The notes under the pieces are model-generated. The model ran no database searches and had not been told where the DNA came from. It worked only from the letters and a program-made list of their open reading frames with translations. Below are positions 28,183 through 38,139 of a stretch of DNA of 62,191 nucleotides, piece after piece. Positions within the stretch are counted from its first letter, which is position 1, and the number at the start of each line of letters is the position of its first letter. Origin of the DNA: Zelonia costaricensis (taxonomy: Eukaryota; Euglenozoa; Kinetoplastea; Trypanosomatida; Trypanosomatidae); contig JASAOO010003442.1 in NCBI GenBank assembly GCA_030849075.1, positions 1 through 62,191 of the forward strand, in the 5' to 3' direction. Both the position numbers and the translations under genes were made by a program.

Positions 28183-30171
28183 CTAGAACTGCAACTGCTG
28201 CTGGTAGTCCTCAACGACCTTGCGAGACGGTCGATAGACATGTAGCCCATTTGTCGTGTCGGCCGAGGCCATCAGCCACGGCTCCGTCTTGGATGCGTTC
28301 CACGATGCGTCCGTGACGCGGCCGACGTGGCCAATGTGCACAAATGCCACCTCCGGCGGCGCCACCTGGTCCTCCGAGTAGTCGAGCGGCAGCGAGGTCT
28401 TGCCGAGGTCCCAGGCCACGACGCGGCCGTCGTCGCCGTAGCTCAGCATCACCTTCTCGCTAAACGGCGACCACTGTAGCCCGGTGATGGAGCGGCCGTG
28501 GTAGTTGAGCTCGCCAACCGGGTCGTTCGTGTGGCGGATGTCCCACAGGTGGATGCTGCCCTCTCCCCCGGCGGTGGCGAGCTGGAAGGCGCCGACGGGG
28601 TGGAACTGCGCGGCGGTGGCGCCGCTCGGGTGAGCCGAGTTGATGACGGAGCTGCCAGCGCTCATGCGGATGTCCCAGAGGCGGACATCGCCGTCCATGC
28701 TCGAGGATGCCAGCAGGTGGCCGTGCGACGCGTGCCAGCTGCAGTCCGTCACGATGTCGCGATGCCCGACAAGCCGCTCCAGCGGCTGCGTCTCCGGCCC
28801 GGAAAGCGCGGGGTCCGCCGCGGAGGCCTCCCTCAGATCGATGGTGAGGCGGTGGCTCACATCGTAGTAGTTGACGTAGCCGTCGTCCGACGCACTGGCG
28901 AGGAAGCCGGGCTTCACAGTATTCCAGCTGAGGCCGAAGCCACCGCGGCGGTGCCCGCGAAGTAGCGCGTCGGGGACCGTGCGCCCCGCCTTGTCCAGCG
29001 TGAGGTCCTGCACGAGGTTGTAAATGCCGATGAACCCCGACGCCGTCTTCACGGCGATGATGTTCGTCTCGGCCGGCATGGCGCGAATCTTCAGCACCGC
29101 CGCGTCCACAGTCAGCGTCTGCTCGCAGTGGAAGTGCCCCTTCACGTTGATGAAGCGCTTGCCGGGGTCGATGCAGTCCTGCAGCTCGGGGTCCATCGCC
29201 TCCGCGCCGGCGATGTCGTCGTCGCCGTAGAGGCCGTACATCGCCTCCTTGGACGCCACGACGGGCACGGCGACCTCCATCACCCGCACGGTGTTGGCTG
29301 CACCGCTGGAGGGGTGCACCTGGGTGCCGATCGCGAGGTACTGCAGGGTGTAGTCCCGCTCCGGGTCTACAAACGCGCGGTCTGGTATCCACTCCACCGC
29401 GAGCGTCGGCCACTCCACCACGTGCGTGCCGCAGTACTCGTACACGTGCTTGGCCTGGTTTTCAAAGGTGCGTTGCAGTGCGAGCATGCGGGGGAGGGCG
29501 TTGGCGGCCTGCCGGCTTAGGTTCATGTTGCGTCGCGAGCGCACGTTCGACGAAGGCGCCACGAACCCCGTCAGGCCGCGCGTTTCCGCGCCGCGGTTGG
29601 TCGAGTCGTTGCTTTTCGCGCACTCCTCCATCTCGTTCTCCTCCTCCTCGCCCCCGCCGTCCTCGCCCTCCACCTCCTCCCGCTCCGCGTGCCGATCGCC
29701 GGGGCCGTCGCCGTTGCGGCGTCCGCGGCGCCGCCTGCCCGGTGCGGCGTCGAAAAAGGCGGCGCCCGTGTCGTCGCCGTCGTCCGGCGCACGCGTGGCG
29801 CCCTTCCGCCGCTGCTCATACAGGGCTGCCATGCCAGCGCCGGCGTACGTGTCAGCGCCGGGGGCGGCCAGCTGCGACGAGGTGTCGTCCGACGACTTCT
29901 TGTGTGGCGTGTCCACCTCCGCCTCCACCGCCGCGCTGTCCTTGCGCATGTCCGTCGGCAAGCAGTCGCTCGCGTCGTTACCCGGTGTGGCGAGACGCTG
30001 GGCGGTGGTGCTGACGCTGTCGCTGCGGCGGAACCGCGACAGCGCCTGTGAGCGCGTCACGCGGCCGGCCGTCGGCGGAGCCGTAGGTGGGGCTTCGCGG
30101 TTGCGCACGGTAGGCGGGGGCTGAAGCGACGCGCTGTCGCCGCTCTTCGGAGAGTCGCCGGGGCTGCTCAT
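28183..30171 (-). CDS. RBBP4/RbAp48/MSI1-like histone-binding WD40 protein
   Basis: A 662-residue protein. The first 225 residues are disordered, with Thr/Ser/Pro-rich stretches, a basic RRRRGRRNG patch and an acidic EEVEGEDGGGEEEEN patch. At about 230-265 comes the H4-binding helix region (YEYCGTHVVEWPTLAVEWIPD), diagnostic of the RBBP4/MSI1 family. A seven-blade WD40 propeller follows, with GFGLSWN, LASASDDGYVNYYDV, DCSWHASHGHLLASSS, DVRLWDIR, SIHLWDIRH, LQWSPFSEKVMLSYGDDGRVVAWDL and GHVGRVTDASWN. RBBP4 proteins chaperone H3-H4 in CAF-1, HAT1 and deacetylase complexes, so a nuclear chromatin role is expected. The family is usually about 430 residues; the N-terminal extension is unusual. An in-frame GTG lies 8 codons upstream; the ATG at 30171 was chosen. 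Confidence 0.88.
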   Translation of the reverse strand: MSSPGDSPKSGDSASLQPPPTVRNREAPPTAPPTAGRVTRSQALSRFRRSDSVSTTAQRLATPGNDASDCLPTDMRKDSAAVEAEVDTPHKKSSDDTSSQLAAPGADTYAGAGMAALYEQRRKGATRAPDDGDDTGAAFFDAAPGRRRRGRRNGDGPGDRHAEREEVEGEDGGGEEEENEMEECAKSNDSTNRGAETRGLTGFVAPSSNVRSRRNMNLSRQAANALPRMLALQRTFENQAKHVYEYCGTHVVEWPTLAVEWIPDRAFVDPERDYTLQYLAIGTQVHPSSGAANTVRVMEVAVPVVASKEAMYGLYGDDDIAGAEAMDPELQDCIDPGKRFINVKGHFHCEQTLTVDAAVLKIRAMPAETNIIAVKTASGFIGIYNLVQDLTLDKAGRTVPDALLRGHRRGGFGLSWNTVKPGFLASASDDGYVNYYDVSHRLTIDLREASAADPALSGPETQPLERLVGHRDIVTDCSWHASHGHLLASSSMDGDVRLWDIRMSAGSSVINSAHPSGATAAQFHPVGAFQLATAGGEGSIHLWDIRHTNDPVGELNYHGRSITGLQWSPFSEKVMLSYGDDGRVVAWDLGKTSLPLDYSEDQVAPPEVAFVHIGHVGRVTDASWNASKTEPWLMASADTTNGLHVYRPSRKVVEDYQQQLQF

Positions 30172-31222
30172 GATGAACGCACGAGTGGACGTCACCGTGT
30201 GCCTGCGTGCGTCGGCACGGGTCGGCGCGTGCGCCTAGGCGGCGCACAAACAGACGCAAGAGGGGGAGAGCCCCGACGCAGATCAATGTCGACTTGGTGT
30301 CGAGCCGGCAATGGGCGGAGCCAGAGCGAGCGAGCGGGCGGTGAGCAGTGGGTGCGGAGACGGAAATAGGAGAAGGACTCGGCAAGAAGAACTCAGAAAG
30401 AGCCGGCGAGGCGCAGGCGATGAAGCGGCCGGATGAAGACACCGGCGCGTGGACAAGAGGCGCAAGGAAAGCGTAAAAACAAAAAGGGGGTAAGCGATGC
30501 TGGAGAGATGCAAAACCCGAAGTGCGACTCCGAGTGTATGGGGGGAGGGGGGTTCCTGTTTTCTTTGAGCGAGGGAGATGCTGTGTTTCAGCTTCGTTGT
30601 GCAGTTTTTTTTTTGTTTTTTTTTGTTGTGTTCCGTTTGTGTGTGATGCGCGGCGATGACGAGGTGGAGCGTGTGACGTGAGGAGTCGCCCGGTCCAGGT
30701 AGCAGCGGGCAAGACGAAGTGGGGAGGGAGTGTGTGAGGGAGTGTGAGGGGGGAGGGTACACAGAGGGTCAGTTGGGGTCTTGGACAACGCCGGAAGGAC
30801 AAGACGGCGCGCGGCGCGGCAGGACCGCTTGCGCCGCATTCAAGTGAGATCCAGCGTAGAGCAGAAGGGGCAGAGTGAAGTGCGTGCCAGAGTTCGTCTC
30901 ACGGCTCCTCTCTTTAACAACGAAGAACAGCTCGAGCTTGTGTTGGCAACCCATCCACATCCTCGTCGATTCGCCCTTGTCACGAAGCGCGGCTGCTGCC
31001 ACGTGCCCTTTGTACACTCCAGAAGAAGGCGCGCACGTGATCATCGAATGTGGAGAAGAGAGAGAGAAGTATGACAGCAGCTGCAGGTCCCGGAGTGCGC
31101 ACACACACAAACACACATATATATACGCCGTGTGAGAAAAGGAAGAGACGAGACGCCGAGTGTCCCACTCGCACAAACACGCACACGCAGCAGGGCCACA
31201 TCAGTTTTCCTTTCTTCTCTTC
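30172..31222. other. Intergenic region, 1.05 kb
   Basis: The WD40 gene 5' flank and the 3'UTR of the gamma-tubulin complex gene. A T-rich run on the plus strand (30605-30627) is poly-A on the transcribed strand. No gene is seen. Confidence 0.6.
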
Positions 31223-33640
31223 TTAGCCAGCAGATGTGCGCCTCGACGGGACCTGTTCTCGGCGCGGTGTGGTAGTGCGGCCGCTGGCGCGCGACGGGTT
31301 GCCGGCGCCTGCACGTGCTCGTGTGGGGCGCGGTGCAGGAGCCGCACTGGAAGCAGGAGCAGTGGCGCCGGTCGCAGCGGTGCTGACACTGCGCAGCACC
31401 ACAGGCAGCATCGGCCGCGTGCGGTGCTGCGAGAAGTAGCCGTTGAAGTCCAGCCGCGACCACAGCGCCCGCTCCCACGAGCGCGCGCCGAGGCCTAGGT
31501 GACCGGTGAAAACAGCGACCACGTCCTGCTGCACACGCGCCTCCAGTGCCGCCAGCGTCGCCCGCACCTCGACCGGCGTCTCGTTCACGCCGTCGACTGC
31601 CCAGTACGGAATGCGGTAGCGGGTGCACAGCACGTAGAGTGTCACGGCGCACGTGTTGAGGGACTGGCAGGCGCGGAGCAGCGGCTCGGCGCCGTCGGTG
31701 AGGAAGGTGGCCTCGGAGACGTGCCAGATGAACTGATCGTGGAGCCGCTTCGCCTGATCGACGCTGGCGCACGCCGGCGAGGCCAGCTGTCCCTCAAGCC
31801 GCGCCGTGTACACGCTGATCACGTCCACCTGCATGTAGTAGCCGAGCGAGGAGCCGATGAAGTGCAGCAGATGGAAAAGCGCCAGGGCACGGCGTAGGTC
31901 GATGGACGGGTTGGCATTCGTGACGAGCGCCTCGGCGAAGAGCGTCCGCGTCGCTGCGAGCGCCTCCAGCGCGACGCGCAGCGCCAGGTGGAAAGAGAAG
32001 AGCCGCTGGTAGTACTGCATCGCCTTTGGCGACACAATCAGCAGCAGCCCTTGCGGGGGCATGTACTGCAGGTATAGCGCCTGCACCACCGCCAGCAGGT
32101 GCCGCGCCACGTCCTCCGTCGACGCGGCCGCGGCTGCGGTGCTGCCGCTGCGGGAGCGCCGGCCAGCCCGCGCAGGGTCGGTGGCAGCGAAGGCGGCGTC
32201 GGCCTGCTGCACCGCGTTGCCGGCAACGCGCATCGTGAAGGTCTCGTAGGCCGCGACATCGCGCAGGCTGCTCACCGAGAGGGCAAAGAGGAAGGCATCA
32301 GCGGCGGTGCGCTGCAGCAGCGCGCCGCGAGACGTCGCCACCCGCGCGGCTCGCGTGAGGGCCACCGCCGCATCCTCGCGCTCCTCCTCGTTCGCGCGGT
32401 CCGCGTCGCCGGCTGCGGCGTACGAGAGCCCCGGCAGCGTCGCCGACAGACCCGGCGCCTCCACCGTCCCCGCGGCGGCGCTCCCGCAGCGGCTGAGGCG
32501 TACCGACTGCACCCCAGCCAGCACCGGCAGCACCCGCTCCACGAACGCGAGCCAGACATCGCCGCGGTGGCAGAGGAACATGCTGCGCAGTGCAGCCAGG
32601 TGCACCCGCAGCGAGGGCACATCGCCCACCTTCATCCACAGCGCGCGCGACCACAGCGTCTTTGCTGCCTCGACGCGCGCCGTCAGCTCCGCCACCGCTA
32701 GCACCCCACCGTGGCAAAGCTGCGCGTTGAAGATGGAGTGGAAGACGGCGTTGGCCGCCTCGTCCTGGGAGCCGAGCGCGAGCTGCTCGAGGTAGTCGCT
32801 CCCGCCCTGCACGTCCGTGTCGCGCAGCAGCACCCGCCGCTCCTTTCCGGCTGCGAGGATGAGCAGGCCGAGCTCGGCCGACACGCCAGGCGGCAGTCGG
32901 TCCGCAAAAAGGACGTGCTCCTCCGCGGCGGCCGTGGTGACGCTTGTGGTTGGCCGACTCGCCGTAGACGCGGAGGGCGGCGGCGTCGGCGTGGACGTCT
33001 CCGCTGTCTTGGCGCGCACGGCGATGAAGTAGTCGGGCCGCGCGTGCAGGACGACGCCGTGGGCGACGTAGTGCGCCGTGGTGAAGAGCAGCGCGAGCCA
33101 CACGCTCTCCCCCAGGGAGCGGCGGAACGCGGCGGGGACTTCCTGGTGATGCAGGAAGGCGCTCAGTAGCGGCAGGCACCGCTCCGGCTCGCGCTGCCGT
33201 GCCACAACCTCCTCGAGCAGCGCAAAGGCAAGCGCGTACGTGGCTGGCAGCGCGGCGAGCGCTGCTGGACTCGCTGCCGCCTTCACGGCCGCCGCGTAGT
33301 GCGCCAGGACCTTCTGCACGCCGCTGGCGATGGCGGCGGGATAGAGGCCGCTGCCGTCGGCGCGGCCCACTGCCGCGGCCCGCGTGGCGCGCTGGAGGAC
33401 GTGGTAGTGTTGCCCCAGCGGCAGAGCCCGCTGCAGCAAGAGCTGCTCCGTGGGGTGGAAGGGCAGCGCCGCGTCGGTAAGCGACTCTAGGGGCAACACT
33501 GCCGTGGCATCGCGATGAACATCCGCGGCGGCGGCGGGTGCTGCAGCGCCTGTGGTTGCCGGCCCAGCTGTCAAGCCAGCGAGAGGCAGCTGAACGAGCG
33601 CCGCGTCAAGCCCCAGCAACGCGCACTTCACCTCCTCCAT
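31223..33640 (-). CDS. GCP4: Gamma-tubulin complex component 4 (GCP4)-like protein
   Basis: An 805-residue Spc97/Spc98-family protein that nucleates microtubules in the gamma-tubulin ring complex. The N-terminal region follows GCP4 closely: a short start (MEEVKCALLGLDAALVQLP), then LPFHPTEQLLLQRALPLGQHY, GLYPAAIASGVQKVLAHY, and AHGVVLHARPDYFIAV, which matches the GCP4 segment ending in EFFI. The GRIP2 half shows YLQYMPPQGLLLIVSPKAMQYYQRLFSFH, LALFHLLHFIGSSLGYYMQVDV, and KRLHDQFIWHVSEATFL leading into LLRACQSLNTCAVTLYVL. Its length suits GCP4 (about 670 in humans) plus a low-complexity insert near 255-285 and a basic tail. The absence of a long N-terminal extension argues against GCP2, 3, 5 or 6. 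The ATG at 33640 fits the family start; the frame is open 52 codons further upstream. Confidence 0.8.
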   Translation of the reverse strand: MEEVKCALLGLDAALVQLPLAGLTAGPATTGAAAPAAAADVHRDATAVLPLESLTDAALPFHPTEQLLLQRALPLGQHYHVLQRATRAAAVGRADGSGLYPAAIASGVQKVLAHYAAAVKAAASPAALAALPATYALAFALLEEVVARQREPERCLPLLSAFLHHQEVPAAFRRSLGESVWLALLFTTAHYVAHGVVLHARPDYFIAVRAKTAETSTPTPPPSASTASRPTTSVTTAAAEEHVLFADRLPPGVSAELGLLILAAGKERRVLLRDTDVQGGSDYLEQLALGSQDEAANAVFHSIFNAQLCHGGVLAVAELTARVEAAKTLWSRALWMKVGDVPSLRVHLAALRSMFLCHRGDVWLAFVERVLPVLAGVQSVRLSRCGSAAAGTVEAPGLSATLPGLSYAAAGDADRANEEEREDAAVALTRAARVATSRGALLQRTAADAFLFALSVSSLRDVAAYETFTMRVAGNAVQQADAAFAATDPARAGRRSRSGSTAAAAASTEDVARHLLAVVQALYLQYMPPQGLLLIVSPKAMQYYQRLFSFHLALRVALEALAATRTLFAEALVTNANPSIDLRRALALFHLLHFIGSSLGYYMQVDVISVYTARLEGQLASPACASVDQAKRLHDQFIWHVSEATFLTDGAEPLLRACQSLNTCAVTLYVLCTRYRIPYWAVDGVNETPVEVRATLAALEARVQQDVVAVFTGHLGLGARSWERALWSRLDFNGYFSQHRTRPMLPVVLRSVSTAATGATAPASSAAPAPRPTRARAGAGNPSRASGRTTTPRREQVPSRRTSAG

Positions 33641-35244
33641 GAAGGAAGCCGGCAGGGGAGGCAGGGGATGAGGTGGAGGAGGGGGGCGAGCGCACCGACG
33701 CAAGAGAGTGTCGCTACGCTTTGATTTACAGGCGAAGAGTGAAATGCGGTACTCTATGTGTCTGGGTGTGTGTGTGTGTCTATACTCCTGGTACACGCAG
33801 TCGCAGAGGATCTCTATGGCGATGTGTGCTTCTTTTTGGGCGGAGGGCCGAAAGGGCTAGTCGATGGCGTAGCGTGCGGGGCACGCCGATGGGTGACGGG
33901 AAAGGGAGGCGAGCTGCGGTGAGCCCGCGGTCAACGTACTCTTGAGTACGTTGACGTGTGTTTGCGTGTGTGTGTGAGTGAGAGAGTCAGGTCGGTTGGC
34001 GGGTGGAGGGAGTAGGTGCACGTCCGTGCAATAGACTCGAAGATGCAGGCAGTGAAGGGTGGTCGATAGAGACGGAGAGAGCCATCAGTTGCCACCGCAC
34101 CAGGTGTTCGACATCTGATCGCCCGGCAATGCGAGGGTGTGTGTCCCCACCACCAGGTGGAGTGGGGAGAACGCGCAGCTCTCTTGTGCTCTTCACTGAG
34201 GCGATCTCTGGCATCTTCTAGCGCACCAGCGCGTCTTCGCGAACGCTGCGGGGAGCCACAAGACTCACACTTGAAGTCATCGCTTTTGTGTGTCTTCTAC
34301 GCATTGCCGTAGCGTGTGGAGTGCCCGTGTGCGGCGTGCGCGCGACGCCCCATCCCGTTTGCACGCAGCCTGTCCGCCCTCGTGCACAGAAAGATGACAA
34401 CGCCGGCGGCAACACACCGCGCTGATGCTCCACACACACACCAGATCCGAGCGAGACACAGAGAGAGGCAGTAAAACAAGAAGAAAAGACGAAGAGGTGG
34501 TGATAGCCGTGCGAGGGCTGGCGGCGGAGGCGGTGCAGACGTCAAGGCCTACCCGGAGAAGAGTAGGCAGGCGGCTTGGATCTGCACAGGTGGCGAGCGC
34601 CGTGTCGTTCGGACGTTCACGACGGAGGGGCGCGAGTCGGCAGGAGTCGGAAAAAGGGGGCACCAACAAGCTGCCCATACAGAGAGAGAGTGTGTGACAG
34701 GAGGAGAAAGAGGAGCCGGCGAGAAAAAAAAAAACCGAGAACAAAGGGGGGAAGCCAAGTAGATGCCACGGCATTCGGATGAACAGGTGAGGAGGTGGGT
34801 GCGTTTGCATAGCGATTGAGGGCACACAAGCACACACAAGCACACATCCCACGCCCAGACATCCCCTCTGGAATAAAACGTGAAACTCACAAGCAACGGG
34901 AGAAACCGAGAGCGCCCCGGGGAGACGTGATGAAAAATGGTCAAGCACAGAAGAAAAACAGGAAAAGGGAGAGAAGAACGCGGGAGGGGAGGGGGGTGCG
35001 GGGGGCGAGAGGAGCAAAGAGGGAACGAAAGGGAAATCGAGCACGGGAGCCGCGGTGGTGCCCGAGAAGCAGGATCGGGCCAGGTGGGGAAGCGCGCGTC
35101 GACAGCGTGGCGAAGAAGGAGCAGGAGAGGTAATCAGACCTCTTCTCCTCGTCCCCCTCGCTGTCTCTCTCTCTCCTGCCCTGCCCTGCACTGCCCTCCC
35201 CCCCCCCGCCCTCCCCAGTCGCGCGTCACTATCCAATCTCACTC
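33641..35244. other. Intergenic region with perfect palindrome, 1.6 kb
   Basis: The GCP4 5' flank, a perfect inverted repeat at 33930-33955, purine-rich tracts at 34470-34500 and 34690-34740 (pyrimidine on the transcribed strand), and the 3'UTR of the MuiA-like gene. No gene is seen; the 323-codon minus-strand frame is Phe/Ser/Cys/Pro-rich translation of pyrimidine tracts. Confidence 0.6.
33930..33955. repeat. Perfect palindrome: 12-bp arms, 2-nt loop
   Basis: GTCAACGTACTC at 33930-33941 and its exact reverse complement at 33944-33955 are separated by TT. It could form a hairpin in RNA from either strand or be a binding site for a dimeric protein. It lies about 290 bp upstream of the GCP4 ATG. 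No T run follows on either strand, so a factor-independent terminator is not indicated. Confidence 0.95.
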
Positions 35245-36993
35245 TCAATCCAGCCCAAACACATTCGTCCCCTCAGGGTACTCGGCAGTGAAGACCAAGG
35301 TCAGATTCTCTTTGGCGCGCGTCGCCATCGGGAAGCTCCACACCACTTCATGCGTCTCCTCGTCCACCGTCACCGCTTTGGCGTTGTCGGCGCCGTTGCC
35401 GGCCGGGGTAGGCAGCGGCTCCGCCAGCTGCATCACCACGTCCGCGTCGTCGGAAATCGGGTAGTTGTCCTTCACGAGCACCGTCACGGGCTTGTCGCTC
35501 GCCAGCACGCCGCACTCGACGCTGTAGCTGTAGTGGAACTTGAGATGCGTCTTGTTCGAGCCGAACAACGCCGCCTTGGCCGACTGCGCGCGGCGCACCA
35601 GTGTCCGTGTCACCGTCACCGTCTCGTCGGCGCCGAGCGACACCTCGAACTCCTCGCCGGGCGAGACGTGGCACAGCTGCGAGTCGTTGACAAATGTGTT
35701 GCCGTAGAAGATCTTCGACGGGCCGGAGACGAACTCGTAGTCGGTGGAGTTGGTCGCCGTGGCGCTGAGCTGCACGAGCGGGCTCACCTTCGGCATCGCC
35801 ACAAACCGCAGCCGCGCCGGCAGCCGCTCGTGCGCCACGCTGACCTTCACGTCGGCGTTGTTGTGGCGCACCGTCACGAGGCCCGGGATGGCGTACAGCG
35901 TCGCACTCGCCGCACTGCCCCCCTCGCCGATGGACGCCTTCTCCAACATGGAGGCAATCGGGGCCGCATCCGCCATGTAATTCGCCGCGTTCACCGACGC
36001 AGCAGCAGGCATGGCTTGCCTGGCCAGCGACCTCATCTTCTTGTGCCTCATGGGTCCGCCACGGGCGCCGCCATCGAACCTCACCTGCGGCGGCCGCAGC
36101 GAGATGTTCCAGCGCGGCCACAGCGGCGGCGGCGACCCGCCCGTCTGCGGCGTCGCGGTGCTGAGGCGCAGCCGCACCCTCTCCCAGTCCAGCGCCGTGC
36201 ACTGCCGGACGTTGGCGTAGTAGAGGACGTCGATCATCGAGCTGGCGTGGTCGACGCGGAGGTCGTACAGCGGCGACCAGCCCGCGCCGGCCACGACGCA
36301 TGACACCTCCACGACGACCTCGGTCGCGCTGGCCAGCTCGTCGCCCACGACGAGGGTTGCGGTGAGATCCGTGATGCTGCGGAAGCGCACCCCGCCGGCA
36401 ATTTCGCGCTGCCGGGCCACTGCCTCGTCGAGCTTCCCCTGCACCTTCCGCTTCTTCGCCATCAGCGCGACCACCTCCCGCTTTGCCGCGGCGGACCGCT
36501 TCGACAAGAAGGCCGCCATTGTCGCCCACTTGGTGGGATCGGCCACGTAGCACTGCACCGAGGCCATGCCGGACGGAGGGGCCGACTCGACAGGGCACGC
36601 GGGCGCCGTCACGGCCGCCGTGATCTTCGCGACGTAGGCGCACACCGCCTCGAGCGCGGTGATTTCGTCGGCGAGCTCCTCCAGCTCGGCCCTGAGCCGC
36701 TTGACCACGACGTCCTGCTCGCGCACCTCCTCCCGAACATCCTCGGCGACGGTCTCGGTGGAGTTGTTGATGTTCTGCAGCAGCACGGCGGCCGCGACCT
36801 CCGGTGGTGTCGACTCCGCGAGACGCACCTGCAGCGTGTCGAAGTCGAAGTTGCCCCACTGCTCGACGTTCTCGACGGCGACGGTGAGCGTCGTGGACGG
36901 AGTGATGGGCACGGCGGCTGTGAAGGTGAGCTGCGCGCAGTCGTTGTACACCGTCACCGACGCCAGCTTCGGTGAGAGCTGCACGCGCGACAT
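35245..36993 (-). CDS. DUF4140/DUF4139 (MuiA-like) domain protein
   Basis: A 582-residue protein with the layout of the family known in bacteria as mucoidy inhibitor A. Residues 5-130 form the DUF4140-type start (SVTVYNDCAQLTFTAAV, then ENVEQWGNFDFDTLQVRL), followed by a helical region with a coiled-coil pattern (EDVREEVREQDVVVKRLRAELEELADEI, continuing near 170-205). Residues 235-580 form the DUF4139-type beta-rich domain (GAGWSPLYDLRVDH, NVRQCTALDWERVRLRLSTATPQ, and a C-terminal part ending FTAEYPEGTNVFGLD). A Gly/Arg/Met/Ala insert lies near 320-360. No signal peptide is apparent. The biochemical function of the family is not established. Many protists and fungi carry it, so it does not by itself show recent transfer. 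The ATG at 36993 is supported by the family start; 203 upstream codons are low-complexity. Confidence 0.85.
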   Translation of the reverse strand: MSRVQLSPKLASVTVYNDCAQLTFTAAVPITPSTTLTVAVENVEQWGNFDFDTLQVRLAESTPPEVAAAVLLQNINNSTETVAEDVREEVREQDVVVKRLRAELEELADEITALEAVCAYVAKITAAVTAPACPVESAPPSGMASVQCYVADPTKWATMAAFLSKRSAAAKREVVALMAKKRKVQGKLDEAVARQREIAGGVRFRSITDLTATLVVGDELASATEVVVEVSCVVAGAGWSPLYDLRVDHASSMIDVLYYANVRQCTALDWERVRLRLSTATPQTGGSPPPLWPRWNISLRPPQVRFDGGARGGPMRHKKMRSLARQAMPAAASVNAANYMADAAPIASMLEKASIGEGGSAASATLYAIPGLVTVRHNNADVKVSVAHERLPARLRFVAMPKVSPLVQLSATATNSTDYEFVSGPSKIFYGNTFVNDSQLCHVSPGEEFEVSLGADETVTVTRTLVRRAQSAKAALFGSNKTHLKFHYSYSVECGVLASDKPVTVLVKDNYPISDDADVVMQLAEPLPTPAGNGADNAKAVTVDEETHEVVWSFPMATRAKENLTLVFTAEYPEGTNVFGLD

Positions 36994-38139
36994 CGTGGTG
37001 GTGATGTAGGGTGTCCTCAGCGCTGTTGCAAATGGAGAGCGTGGCGCGTGTGCGGGGGCGCGGTGCTCGTGGACGGCGGAGGACGCAGAGGAGCAGAAGG
37101 ACGCAACCAAGGGCGACAACGCCGATCTCGTCCGTCCCCTCCGCGTGCGTGCGTGGGTGGGCGTTTGCTCGAGCTTTGCAGTGCCGTGCCCCGGGTGACG
37201 GCAGAGGTGCGTAGCAGCAGAAATAGAGGAGGTAGGAAGAAGGGGGGGTGCGAAGAGTATGCAGGAGAAGGGGTTGGCGAGGTGTGGGTGGAGGAGGGGC
37301 GCAGCGAGAGGGAGCAGCACGTGCGTGAGAGCGTGCAGGATGGCCTTCGCGGGAGAAACAAGAACAAATCCTGAAATCGAGCAAGGTAAAGCGCAAAACA
37401 AAAAAAAATGGTGACAGTGCGTAGGTGAAGACGGTCTGGGAAGAAAAACTGTGGCGGAGAGCTGCACGTGCCGTTGGTGCGCACCATACGTGGCGTGAAG
37501 GTACCAGGGGCGGGAGAGGGGCGGGCGCATGGAGAGGAGAGGGGTGGAAGCGGACAACGTCGTGGCCATTACTTTTGTTGTTCTCTGTAGTCCAGCTTTC
37601 ACGGGCGGTGCAGTCGAAGCGAGGTGCGAGGACCGCGAACCCGGCCGTCAATACGTGAACGCTTCTTCTTCCTCGCTGGGAATCGAAGGAGGAAAATGGA
37701 GAAGCAGCAGTGAACGGAAACGCGGAGGTGCTGCAACACTCCGGTGGAAGCTCATTGCGTTGCGGGGGGGGGGGGGGAGCGCCGACAACTCCGTTCTCGC
37801 ACTGCGCAGATGTTGATGACAGGCTGGCTCCCGTCTGGCTTTATTTTGAAGCCGCTTTTTTCTTCTTTTTGCAGCTTGCGTGCGTGTGTCCCTTGGTTGT
37901 GCTCATGTGGGTGGGGGCTGCTTTGAACACGCAAACATACACACAAGCCTCCCGTGCGCGAAGTCAGGATGGCGCAAGCGCCCACGTGCGTGTGCCCAAA
38001 GAGTCTGTGACAACTTGACGACCTTCTATGAAAGAAAACAAAACGCAGGGAGCGCCACAGCGGCGTCCCTTTCCCGCCCCTGCCCCTCAGCCTACCCGTT
38101 CCGTCCCACTTGTTCAACTCTCTTTTCTCTTCTCTTCAC
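36994..38139. other. Intergenic region, 1.15 kb
   Basis: The 5' flank of the MuiA-like gene and the 3'UTR of the PPR-like gene. A poly-G run lies near 37767-37778 and an A-rich block near 37399-37410 (T-rich on the transcribed strand). No gene is seen. Confidence 0.6.

Noticed and set aside
35348..37651. 767-codon minus-strand frame overlapping the MuiA-like gene
   Set aside because: Same-strand shadow frame, Arg/Gly-rich with no family match, while the other frame has clear DUF4140/DUF4139 sequence.
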